The position numbers were made by a program, and so were the translations under genes. Shown piece after piece: positions 1 through 6,982 of a stretch of DNA of 64,000 nt. Source of the stretch: CAYJLF01 sp964371055 (GTDB lineage: Bacteria; Eisenbacteria; RBG-16-71-46; CAIMUX01); assembly GCA_964371055.1 (NCBI GenBank), contig CAYJLF010000007.1, forward strand, positions 62,001-126,000, given 5' to 3'. Each line of letters starts with the position of its first letter. Positions within the stretch are counted from its first letter, which is position 1. The notes beneath the pieces were generated by a model. It was not told the origin of the DNA. It saw only the letters and a list, made by a program, of their open reading frames with translations, and did not search any database.

Positions 1-1
1 G

Positions 2-403
2 GCGGTCCTCTCGAGCTGCTCGTCCGCGGGGGGCCGCATCGTCTCGGGCGAGGGGGTGCTGGGGGTGACCAGCGCCTTTCTCGAGGCCGGCGTCCACTGC
101 GCGGTCGCGACGCTCTGGCCGGTCGATGACGCCGTGACGGCGCGCCTGATGGAGCGCTTCTACCAGGGTCTGGCGCGGGGCGAGAGCGTGGCGCACGCGC
201 TGGCCGGCGCGCAGCAGAATGTGAGATCGGATCCCCGCACGGCGCATCCGTTCTACTGGGCGGGATTCATCGTGGTGGGCGAGGGAGATACGAGAGTTCC
301 CCTCCAACCGCGCCCGCGGTGGCCCGCGCTGGTCCCCCTCTGGCTCGCGGCCGCCCTGGCGTTGACCGTGGGGCTGGCTTCGGCGCGCCACGCGCGAAGG
401 TGA
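2..403 (+). CDS. CHAT-domain protein, C-terminal part (5' end outside window)
   Basis: The reading frame is open from the window edge and ends at 403, giving the last 133 residues. The start of this part contains SSCSSAGG, which matches the caspase-like CHAT signature around the catalytic Cys (family form LSxCxTxxG). It is followed by the usual ATLWPVDD segment and the helical stretch leading to PFYWAGFIVVG. After this domain comes a single hydrophobic segment (ALVPLWLAAALALTVGL) and a short basic tail, so the protein is probably anchored in the inner membrane with the CHAT domain upstream of the anchor. CHAT proteins are caspase-clan peptidases, often with TPR repeats in front; whether that holds here cannot be seen. 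The internal GTG at 56 is not the true start because the conserved Cys lies before it. Confidence 0.8.
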   Translation, partial: AVLSSCSSAGGRIVSGEGVLGVTSAFLEAGVHCAVATLWPVDDAVTARLMERFYQGLARGESVAHALAGAQQNVRSDPRTAHPFYWAGFIVVGEGDTRVPLQPRPRWPALVPLWLAAALALTVGLASARHARR

Positions 404-479
404 TCTCGCCTCCGTTCTCCGTCGCCGTCACTTTCCGTGTGATTTTTCTCCGGCTCGCGGTTCCTTAGGAACAGCGCCG

Positions 480-521
480 GGACTCCTCCCGGCTGCATCG
501 ACGCCGCTCTTGGAGGAGTCC
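480..521 (+). promoter_or_regulatory. Hairpin that buries the ribosome binding site of the 526 gene
   Basis: GGACTCCTCC (480-489) and GGAGGAGTCC (512-521) are perfect reverse complements separated by 22 nt. The 3' arm contains the GGAGG Shine-Dalgarno sequence that serves the ATG at 526, so a folded mRNA would hide it. This suggests translational control of the downstream gene, by temperature, a protein, or ribosomes arriving from upstream. The pairing is seen directly; the regulatory role is inferred. Confidence 0.55.
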
Positions 522-525
522 TGCC

Positions 526-2730
526 ATGTTCCGCTCCATCCCATCGACGCTCGTCTCGCTGGTGGTCACCCTGCTCATGATCGCGCTCTCCACGCCCGCC
601 GCCTTTGGCCAGGTGAGCGCCTACGCCTTCACCTACCAGGGAGAGCTGAAGGAGGGAGAGGCCGGGGTGAATGCCACCTCTGCCCGGCTCTGCTTCCGCA
701 TGTTCCTGGATGACCAGGCCGACGAGCAGATCGGTTCCGACTGCGTGGTCGCCGCGGTCCCGATCGTGAACGGCATCTTCACTGCGATGGTCGACTTCGG
801 CGCCGATGTGATCATTGGTGACCTCCTCTGGCTGCAGGTCGGGGTCGATGTGAGCGGGGGAACGAACTACACCTGGATGACGCCGCTTACGCGGCTCACC
901 GCCACTCCGTACGCCACCTACTGCCTCAGTTCCGCCGACGCGGTCTGGCATCGGATCGACGGCGGGATCACCTACTCGGGCGGCAAGGTGGGGATCGGCG
1001 TCGCCTCGCCGACGTACAAGCTGCAAGTGCAGGGGTCGGGGATGACGCGCGTCATCTGGGGGCTCAACACCGACACCGCGGGCAGTAGCGCCGGCGTCTA
1101 CGGCCAGTCGAACAGTACCGGTGGGCAGGGGGTGCGCGGCACCGCCCAGTCCGCGACCGGGCCCTGCGCGGGGGTCATGGGCGACTCGAACTCCCCGGAC
1201 GGCAGCGGCGTGAGCGGAGTGAACGGCAGCCCGACCGGCGCGACGCGCGGGATTCGTGGGCAGGTCGTGTCGCCCGACGGCGCGGGAGTCTTCGGGTGGA
1301 ACAGCGGCGCCAGCGGCAACGCGATCGGCGTTCTCGGCCAGTCCGACAGCCCCAGCGGATTCGGAGGGTACTTCAGCGGCCGCGGCTATTTCAGCGGGCG
1401 GGTCGGGATCGGGACGACCAGCCCCTCGGTCGAACTCGACGTGGCGGGCACGGGGAAGTTCTCCGGGCTGCAGCTCACCACGACGCCGCAATCCGGTTAC
1501 GTCCTCACTTCAGATGCCAGCGGCTACGCGACCTGGCAGGCGCCGGCGGCGGGCGGCATCGGAGGGAGCGGGAGCACGAACTACCTGCCGAAGTTCACCG
1601 GAGCAACGACGCTCGGCAACTCCGTCGTCTACGAGAGCGCCGGCGGCAACATCGGGATCGGCACCTACGCCCCGTCGCAGAAGTTGCACGTCTTCGGCAC
1701 CGTCCGGGCCAACGGCCTCCAGATTCCCGTCAACGCACAGTCGGGATACGTCCTGACTGCGGACGCGGCCGGCACCGCCACCTGGCAGGCGCCGACGGGC
1801 GGCGGCGGGTTCGACCTGCCGTACAGCGGATCGATCAGCCATGCCGGGGCGGCGTTCTCCGTGACCAACAGCGGCACCGCCATGTCGTCCACCGCGATCT
1901 GGGCGAAGATCGACAACGCGGCGTCGAGTTCCGACGTGGCGGCCGGGACCTTCACCGCGACCGGAACGAACGGGATGGGGATCGCGGCCTACGGCGACGC
2001 CGGACCCTGCGTCTACGGGCAGCACTCCGGCACGTCGAACTACGCCGTCTACGGCACCTCGAGCGGCTCGGGCGGCGGCTTCTTCTCGGGCAGCAAGGCC
2101 GATGGCGTCGGCGCGCGCGCGCAGAGCTCCGGCGCGACGGGGACCGGCCTCTATGCTCGCGCGACCGGCACGAGCGGCGTCGCCCTCCTGGCCGAGGCGA
2201 CGGGCGCCTCGGGCATCGGGATGGTCTCGAAGGGACCCGTCAACTCCGCGCAGTTCTACGGCAACGTGGCGATTTACGAGTACGGCACGACCAACAAGGT
2301 GCTGGAGCTGGGTAAGGGGCTCGATTATGCGGAGGGGTTCGACGTCACCGCTGGCGAGACGGAGGTCGACCCGGGGACGGTGCTGGTCATCGACCCGGCG
2401 AGCCCGGGGCATCTCCAGGCCAGTGGCGCGGCCTATGACCGCAAGGTGGCGGGGATCGTGGCCGGCGCGAACGGGCTCGGCTCCGGCGTGCGCCTCGGCG
2501 CGGGGCAGTTCGATCACGATGTCGCCCTGGCCGGGCGCGTCTACTGTAACGTCACCGCCGTCGACGAAGACATCCTGCCGGGAGACCTGCTCACCACCTC
2601 CGACCGGCCCGGCTATGCGATGGAGGCGACCGATCTCTCCCGTTCGCCGGGCGCGATCCTCGGCAAGGCGATGGAGCCGCTGGCGCGGGGCGAGTCCGGA
2701 CGGATCCTCGTCCTGGTCACGCTGCAGTGA
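526..2730 (+). CDS. Secreted fibre-like repeat protein
   Basis: This 734-residue protein begins with a clear signal peptide (hydrophobic LVVTLLMIALSTPAAFG). The mature part opens with a domain of the type YQGELKEGE..VN, common at the N-terminus of secreted proteins in deep-branching bacteria. It then alternates Gly/Ser/Asn-rich segments with repeated modules built around VGIGTTSP or IGIGTYAPS, followed by LDVAGT or LHVFGT and SGYVLTSDA..ATWQAP. Those modules resemble phage tail-fibre and S74-type stalk sequences. The C-terminal part (LDYAEGFDVTAGE onward) resembles a conserved globular cap. The start is supported by GGAGG at 512-516. It is probably a surface or extracellular fibre. It lies just upstream of a C10 protease and a FlgD-tail protein on the same strand, so the three may be co-expressed. 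The ligand is unknown. Confidence 0.8.
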   Translation: MFRSIPSTLVSLVVTLLMIALSTPAAFGQVSAYAFTYQGELKEGEAGVNATSARLCFRMFLDDQADEQIGSDCVVAAVPIVNGIFTAMVDFGADVIIGDLLWLQVGVDVSGGTNYTWMTPLTRLTATPYATYCLSSADAVWHRIDGGITYSGGKVGIGVASPTYKLQVQGSGMTRVIWGLNTDTAGSSAGVYGQSNSTGGQGVRGTAQSATGPCAGVMGDSNSPDGSGVSGVNGSPTGATRGIRGQVVSPDGAGVFGWNSGASGNAIGVLGQSDSPSGFGGYFSGRGYFSGRVGIGTTSPSVELDVAGTGKFSGLQLTTTPQSGYVLTSDASGYATWQAPAAGGIGGSGSTNYLPKFTGATTLGNSVVYESAGGNIGIGTYAPSQKLHVFGTVRANGLQIPVNAQSGYVLTADAAGTATWQAPTGGGGFDLPYSGSISHAGAAFSVTNSGTAMSSTAIWAKIDNAASSSDVAAGTFTATGTNGMGIAAYGDAGPCVYGQHSGTSNYAVYGTSSGSGGGFFSGSKADGVGARAQSSGATGTGLYARATGTSGVALLAEATGASGIGMVSKGPVNSAQFYGNVAIYEYGTTNKVLELGKGLDYAEGFDVTAGETEVDPGTVLVIDPASPGHLQASGAAYDRKVAGIVAGANGLGSGVRLGAGQFDHDVALAGRVYCNVTAVDEDILPGDLLTTSDRPGYAMEATDLSRSPGAILGKAMEPLARGESGRILVLVTLQ

Positions 2731-2750
2731 TGGCGGGGAGGATGAATGCC

Positions 2751-4346
2751 ATGACGAGCAGGGTTCTGACGAACCGGGCCGGCCGCGTTCGGTTCCTCAT
2801 CGCGGGCCTGCTGCTGGCCGCGATCGCCGGCCAGGTTCGGGCCGAGATCGTCACGCGGGACGAGGCGGCGCGGGCAGCAGCGAACTACATCCGCTACCTC
2901 GTCGCGCGGGACGGCGCGTGGGGCGAGTCGCCGTCCGCCTCGGTGCGCACCTTCGAACCGTTCGTGCGCGGGGATCGGCCGCTGGGCTGGTTCTGCGCCG
3001 TCGATCCGGTGGGATACATTATCGTGTCGCCCTACCGGGAACTGGCGCCGATCCGGGCCTACTCGACGGAGCAGGATCTCGATCCCAGCCTGGAGGAGGG
3101 CCTCACCGACCTCTACAAAGACCGGCTCGAGCGGCTCTTCGCGGCGATCGAGCGGCGCACCGGACGGGCGATCGGGCCGATGGACGACTTCGCGGGCGGG
3201 CTGGAGGTGAGCTTCCGCGCCGGCTGGGCCGCGCTGGCCGACCCGGCCTTCGATCCGGCGTACCATGCCGCGGCCAATCCGCCGGCGGGCGCCTCCGACG
3301 GGAAAGCCGATAAGTCGCGGGCAGACGGGATGGATTATGAGCCGGGGACCTACCTGCTGCGGTCCGTCTGGACCCAGCGGCCTCCCTACAACGACAACTG
3401 CCCCGACCTGGGATGCGACTGGCCTGACTACGGCTACTTCAATACGCGGGCCCGCGTCGGATGCGTTTCCACCGCCACGTCGGAGCTCATGCGCTTCTAC
3501 AACTGGCCACCGTGGGGGTACGGCGGCCAGTACGACGACCTGTACGACTGGGTCAACATGGAGGACACCTACATCTGGACCGATAGTCTCGGCGGGTTCC
3601 GCACCCCGGACGGCGATGTTGCGACCTCGGCGGAAATCGAAGCCGTGGCGGAGCTCTGCCGCGAAGTGGCCGACGCCGTCGACATGGACTTCGGCTGCGC
3701 GGGGTCCGGTGCCTATGTGGAAGATGTCGAGACGGCGCTGGAGGAGCAGTTCCGTTACAACGACGGCTGCCAGGTTAAGGATCGAACCGACTACCTTTTC
3801 GCGGAGTGGTTCGGCAAGCTGAAGGACGAGTTCAACAGCAACCGGCCGGTAGTCTACGGGATCCCGGAGCACGCGATCGTGGTCGACGGTTGGAAGGAGG
3901 AGTGGATCGGGGACCAGTACTCCTTCATCCACCTCAACTACGGCTGGGGCGGCACGAACGACGGATGGTTCTCGCCGGACGAGATACCGAGCGGGGAACC
4001 GGACGAGGAGTTGATCGTGTGCCAGATCCGGCCGAATGGGAGTCTCGGGCCGGAGCCGGATGGGACCTTCTACGTGATGCCGGACTTCCCGTTCCTCTAT
4101 GTCAACCGCGATCTGAGCAGCTCCCATGCGGTCTTCGAGGGGGGCCTGCAGGTTCCCGTCCTGCGCTCGGGTTGCCTCTTCACGAACAGCGGGACCCTTC
4201 CGTCGCACACGATCGAGTTCCAGGGGGTGACCTATCGCGACCCGACCCAGGTCTACCTCAGCCACGATCCGGTGGGAGAGAACCGGATCAAGGTGACCGA
4301 CGGCGTCATGCGGATCCTGCCCGGCGGGCAGATGGTGATCCACTAG
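2751..4346 (+). CDS. Secreted C10-family (streptopain-like) cysteine protease
   Basis: The 531-residue product has a signal peptide (residues 11-30) and an N-terminal propeptide-like domain resembling the Spi/prodomain of C10 proteases (VTRDEAARAAANYIR, then GWFCAVDPVGYIIVS). The catalytic domain carries the streptopain signature GCVSTATSELMRFYNWP with Cys238. The catalytic His lies in PEHAIVVDG (His374) and is followed by HLNYGWGGTNDGWF, the usual Trp-Gly-Gly region. I chose ATG 2751 because GGGGAGG at 2735-2741 is well placed for it; an in-frame GTG/ATG at 2727/2730 overlaps the previous stop. The reaction is peptide-bond hydrolysis, probably outside the cell after removal of the propeptide. 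The tail after the catalytic domain is short and has no sorting module. Confidence 0.9.
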   Translation: MTSRVLTNRAGRVRFLIAGLLLAAIAGQVRAEIVTRDEAARAAANYIRYLVARDGAWGESPSASVRTFEPFVRGDRPLGWFCAVDPVGYIIVSPYRELAPIRAYSTEQDLDPSLEEGLTDLYKDRLERLFAAIERRTGRAIGPMDDFAGGLEVSFRAGWAALADPAFDPAYHAAANPPAGASDGKADKSRADGMDYEPGTYLLRSVWTQRPPYNDNCPDLGCDWPDYGYFNTRARVGCVSTATSELMRFYNWPPWGYGGQYDDLYDWVNMEDTYIWTDSLGGFRTPDGDVATSAEIEAVAELCREVADAVDMDFGCAGSGAYVEDVETALEEQFRYNDGCQVKDRTDYLFAEWFGKLKDEFNSNRPVVYGIPEHAIVVDGWKEEWIGDQYSFIHLNYGWGGTNDGWFSPDEIPSGEPDEELIVCQIRPNGSLGPEPDGTFYVMPDFPFLYVNRDLSSSHAVFEGGLQVPVLRSGCLFTNSGTLPSHTIEFQGVTYRDPTQVYLSHDPVGENRIKVTDGVMRILPGGQMVIH

Positions 4347-4354
4347 GAGGCGCG

Positions 4355-5014
4355 ATGTTCGTCCGAAGGAAGACCGAGAGGGTGGCCGGGAGCGGAACTC
4401 TCGTGAGGTCAGCAGAGGCACGGGGCAGGGTTCGAGTGAGATCGTGGCCGGCGGGTGGGGGAACGGCCGTCGTTCTCGCGGCCACGGGGGCGATGCTCCT
4501 GTCCCTTTCGTTCGCCTCGGGATCGATGGCCCTGACCCTCGACTGGAGCACGATCGACGGCGGTGGAGCCACGCAGACGACCGGCGGGATCTACCGGCTG
4601 AGCGGGACGATCGGTCAGCCCGACGCGGGAGAGGCAGCGGGCGGCGCGTTCACGCTGCGCGGAGGCTTCTGGCGCGGGGGCGCGGCCGCGAGCGGCGTGC
4701 CGGAGCCGGGCACGGACGGCGGTCTGGTCCCGGGTGTTCTGCGTATGAGCGCCGGAATCCCGAACCCGTTCGTCGCCCAGACGCAGGTCCGCCTGGAACT
4801 GCCGGAGCTGTGCGCGACGCGGGTCGAGGTCTTCGATCTTCTGGGCCGTCGGATCCGGCTGGTCTACGACGGAGAGCTCCCCGCGGGTCGGCACCAGCTC
4901 GCGTGGGACGGGCGCGACGCCTCCGGTCACCGCGCGCCGAGCGGGCTCTATCTGCTGCGCTTGGCCGCGGCCGATCAGTCGATCACGCGGCGGGTGGTGA
5001 TGCTGGGAAGGTGA
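4355..5014 (+). CDS. Secreted protein with FlgD-like C-terminal module
   Basis: The 219-residue protein starts at an ATG with AGGAGG at 4345-4350 overlapping the stop of the C10 protease gene, so the two are probably co-transcribed. Residues 30-55 form a signal or anchor segment (TAVVLAATGAMLLSLSFASG). The mature N-terminus (TLDWSTIDGGG..GGIYRLSGTIGQPDAG) is a motif frequent in small secreted proteins of FCB-like lineages. The last 85 residues form a FlgD Ig-like/sorting-type domain: IPNPFVAQTQVRLELP, VFDLLGRRIR, WDGRDASGHRAPSGLYLLRL, ending in RRVVMLGR. In related phyla this tail is linked to surface sorting or attachment; that role is inferred here. The last 82 bp of the gene are duplicated near 5882. 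Confidence 0.8.
   Translation: MFVRRKTERVAGSGTLVRSAEARGRVRVRSWPAGGGTAVVLAATGAMLLSLSFASGSMALTLDWSTIDGGGATQTTGGIYRLSGTIGQPDAGEAAGGAFTLRGGFWRGGAAASGVPEPGTDGGLVPGVLRMSAGIPNPFVAQTQVRLELPELCATRVEVFDLLGRRIRLVYDGELPAGRHQLAWDGRDASGHRAPSGLYLLRLAAADQSITRRVVMLGR
4931..5012 (+). repeat. 82-bp direct repeat, copy 1
   Basis: This segment is the 3' end of the FlgD-tail gene. It matches 5882-5963 at 78 of 82 positions (differences at 4951, 4961, 4977 and 5009). The two copies bracket the DUF4160/DUF2442 gene pair. Confidence 0.9.
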
Positions 5015-5016
5015 AG

Positions 5017-5042
5017 CCCCAGAGTTGAACGTGAACTCGGGG
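5017..5042 (+). terminator. Possible terminator hairpin after the FlgD-tail gene
   Basis: CCCC-A-GAGTT and AACTC-GGGG can pair over 9 bp with one bulged A and a 7-nt loop, starting 2 bp after the stop codon at 5014. There is no T tract, so it may act weakly, or mainly stabilise the mRNA 3' end. It also lies just past the end of the convergent DUF2442 gene. Confidence 0.35.
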
Positions 5043-5062
5043 AGAGGGAGCCCCGGAGGCAG

Positions 5063-5446
5063 CTAAGCCTGGCGAGGGGGAGGCTGGCGGCGTGCGGTAT
5101 CGGCGACGTTGCCGGCACCGGTCGGGTGAGCAGCGCGTCTGCGGCGGCGACTCGAGCGTTCGGAGACCCACTGCGTGAACGACGCCTGGCTCTCGCTGGA
5201 TGGACGGCCGGCGAGAAGCCCCTCGACGCTGATGTCCTCATCGAGATCGGGCCAGTGGATCCCCTCGCCCCCGCCGATGAGACGCCAGTGGCTCCGCTCC
5301 CGGGGCGTGCCGTGAAGCAGGCGGGGGTACCAGGCGAGCGGCACGGTGAGCGCGCGTCCGTCGTCCAGATCGACGACCAGAGCCTGGCGAGCGATGCGGA
5401 CGGAGGTGGCCCGGGACGAACGTGGTTCAGGCCTTGAAGAACTCAT
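5063..5446 (-). CDS. DUF2442-family protein
   Basis: The 127-residue product contains the DUF2442 core near its N-terminus: LVVDLDDGRALTVPLAWYPRL, then HWRLIGGGEGIHWPDLDEDI and SVEGLLAG. These small proteins are often encoded next to DUF4160 proteins, in an arrangement suspected of toxin-antitoxin-like behaviour. Here the gene overlaps the DUF4160 gene by 20 bp, and its ATG at 5446 is preceded by GAGGAG inside that gene, so the two are translationally coupled. After the core, the last 45 or so residues are Arg/Ser-rich and unlike the family, so the C-terminus may be extended or replaced. The molecular function is not established. Confidence 0.8.
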   Translation of the reverse strand: MSSSRPEPRSSRATSVRIARQALVVDLDDGRALTVPLAWYPRLLHGTPRERSHWRLIGGGEGIHWPDLDEDISVEGLLAGRPSSESQASFTQWVSERSSRRRRRAAHPTGAGNVADTARRQPPPRQA

Positions 5447-5663
5447 GCCAACTCCTCATCAGGGCTGCCTCATGCTCCTCCACGAGCTTCTGGACGCGCC
5501 GAAGCTCTACTCGAGGAAACCCGCCGCTACGCTGCAGTCGAACCGGGAACAGCCAGAACTTGGCGATCCGAAACTCGCGTTCGACGTGGACGTGCGGTGG
5601 CTCGTCCCCATCGCAAGCATAGAAGAAGAAGCGGTATGGGCCTACGGTCAAGATCGTGGGCAT
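5427..5663 (-). CDS. DUF4160-family protein
   Basis: A 78-residue protein starting MPTILTVGPYRFFFYACDGD and continuing EPPHVHVERE, AKFWLFPV and WHEFF, which is the full DUF4160 pattern at the family's usual length. The ATG at 5663 has AGGA at a good distance; the in-frame codons upstream to 5780 are low-quality and have no family match, so the longer reading is rejected. It is the first gene of a two-gene unit with DUF2442. The HVHVE stretch could bind a metal or nucleic acid, but that is a guess. The pair behaves like a small mobile cassette, since it lies inside an 82-bp direct repeat. Confidence 0.85.
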   Translation of the reverse strand: MPTILTVGPYRFFFYACDGDEPPHVHVEREFRIAKFWLFPVRLQRSGGFPRVELRRVQKLVEEHEAALMRSWHEFFKA

Positions 5664-5817
5664 CAATTCCTGATTTCCGTGCGATCGAAGTAACTGGAGG
5701 CAACCGGTCCGGGGGGGGCGTCGACGGGACCACGGCTGATCCGCCTGCTCGGGATCAGCCCCCGGGGCTGGCGTGTTCAACGGCCGACCGTCGACTTCTC
5801 GGCTCTACGGTTTGCCA

Positions 5818-5834
5818 AGCGAGGATCGTGCCAG
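5818..5834 (-). promoter_or_regulatory. Possible sigma-54 promoter upstream of the DUF4160/DUF2442 pair
   Basis: Read on the minus strand the site is CTGGCACGATCCTCGCT. It matches the -24/-12 consensus TGGCACG-N4-TTGCW with one mismatch (TCGC for TTGC) and keeps the essential GG and GC. The predicted start would lie about 140 bp before the DUF4160 ATG. In DNA this rich in GC a chance match is possible. Confidence 0.25.
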
Positions 5835-5881
5835 GGGCCGGAGCAGGGAGGTATTTGGGCCAGAGCGCTCTGCTTCGCTCG

Positions 5882-5963
5882 CGCGCGCCGAGCGGGCTCT
5901 ACCTGCTGCGCGTGGCCGCGGCCGATCCGTCGATCACGCGGCGGGTGGTGATGCTGGGGAGGT
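5882..5963 (+). pseudogene. Duplicated FlgD-like gene tail (direct repeat, copy 2)
   Basis: This stretch encodes APSGLYLLRVAAADPSITRR followed by VVMLGR and a TAG, the same ending as the gene at 4355-5014, with 4 differences in 82 bp. Upstream of 5882 no FlgD-like sequence continues, so this is an orphan 3' fragment rather than a gene. It may be the far end of a recombination or insertion event that brought in the DUF4160/DUF2442 pair. Confidence 0.8.
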
Positions 5964-6684
5964 AGGTCTTCTTGACCCGCCCCCACGAACCCGTCTCGAC
6001 CGGGACCGGGCATTGGCAGACGGTGAGCACGGCATAGTCGACCGCCGTATCGTCCTCGACCGCGAGCTCGAGGGAACCGTCGGCGAGCCGGTCGAGGATG
6101 TTCGTGGGGAAATCCTCGTAGGGGGGGAGTTCCGCCAGGTCGAGGGTGATCGTGGCGACCGATCCCGGCTCCCAGGTCCCGGTGACGATCCTGATCTCCA
6201 CCCAGTAGAGGAAGGCGTGGAACAGGTCATCGCCGCCGACCCACGCGAGGCGCACGCTGTCGTTGGAGGAGAGGGAAGACGAGCTGGCCGCGAGGCGGAT
6301 CTCGAGGGTCGCCCCGCAGACCGGGCCCGACCAACCGGTGAAGGTGTGGATCAGCGTGTAGTCGGCCCCGAGGTCATCGAACTGCCGGTTCGGAGGCTGC
6401 GGCCAATGCTGCTGCATGTAGGTGAGGAACTCCCACGATGGCGTGGTCGGTTCAGACGGCGGGGCAAAGTCGTCGGCCACACCCGCCGGGATGACCGTCT
6501 CTACGCCGTCGCACTCGGCGAGGGCCGGGGCGGGCGGAGTGGCGAGGTCGATCGCGAGCAAGAGGAGCGCGAGGAGCGGGAAGCAAGAGATGCGCGAGGG
6601 GCGCAGAAGAACAGCCGGACTCGAGTTGCCCGCACGTGATTTTCGGGTTGGGCGGAACAGGGTCACCGGGCGTCGTGCGTTCAT
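5899..6684 (-). CDS. Secreted protein of unknown function with altered C-terminus
   Basis: The 261-residue product starts at an ATG preceded by GAGGAG. It has a late signal peptide (CFPLLALLLLAIDLATPPAPALA). The mature part (AECDGVETVIPAGVADDFAP, then ADYTLIHTFTGWSGPVCGATLEIRLAA and SVRLAWVGGDDLFHAFLYWV) looks like a single beta-rich extracellular domain of a kind seen in secreted proteins of these phyla; I do not recognise a named family. The last 21 or so residues (from YLPSITTRRVIDG) are the antisense of the duplicated FlgD tail at 5882-5963, so the original C-terminus has probably been lost. A promoter-like pair lies upstream at 6807-6836. Confidence 0.65.
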   Translation of the reverse strand: MNARRPVTLFRPTRKSRAGNSSPAVLLRPSRISCFPLLALLLLAIDLATPPAPALAECDGVETVIPAGVADDFAPPSEPTTPSWEFLTYMQQHWPQPPNRQFDDLGADYTLIHTFTGWSGPVCGATLEIRLAASSSSLSSNDSVRLAWVGGDDLFHAFLYWVEIRIVTGTWEPGSVATITLDLAELPPYEDFPTNILDRLADGSLELAVEDDTAVDYAVLTVCQCPVPVETGSWGRVKKTYLPSITTRRVIDGSAAATRSR

Positions 6685-6806
6685 CGGGTTCTCCTCTACC
6701 GGGGCGGTCGCCAACGCCTCCGCCCACTCTCAGCCTGGTCCGGCCGGAGCCGAATGAAGGCCCCTCCGACCGAGTGAAGACGCGCGAGATCGATCGTCGC
6801 CCATCC

Positions 6807-6836
6807 ATTCTACGCCGTCGTCGGGTTCGCCGTGAA
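6807..6836 (-). promoter_or_regulatory. Promoter-like -35/-10 pair for the 5899-6684 gene
   Basis: On the minus strand: TTCACG (6831-6836), 18-bp spacer, TAGAAT (6807-6812). The predicted start near 6800 leaves a leader of about 115 nt. The -10 fits the pattern seen at other promoters in the window; the -35 is weak. Confidence 0.35.
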
Positions 6837-6892
6837 CCCGGAAGCGTGATGAGGGGGGATCCACCCGGCCGGGGTGGGTACCGGGACAAGCA

Positions 6893-6922
6893 AGGCCGCC
6901 TCCCCGGTGGGGGAAGCGGCCT
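6893..6922 (-). terminator. Terminator-like hairpin after the metallopeptidase gene
   Basis: GGCCGC (6894-6899) pairs with GCGGCC (6916-6921), and the stem is extended by CCCC/GGGG around a short loop. It lies about 60 bp beyond the stop codon at 6983 of the minus-strand metallopeptidase gene. Read on the minus strand it is followed by TTGCTTGTCCC, a poor T tract. No gene is seen in the rest of 6685-6982. Confidence 0.5.
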
Positions 6923-6982
6923 CGGTGCCCTTCGAGCGGGGTCGTATCGAGTCACCGCACGGCGCGTGCCGCGCGGTCGAGA

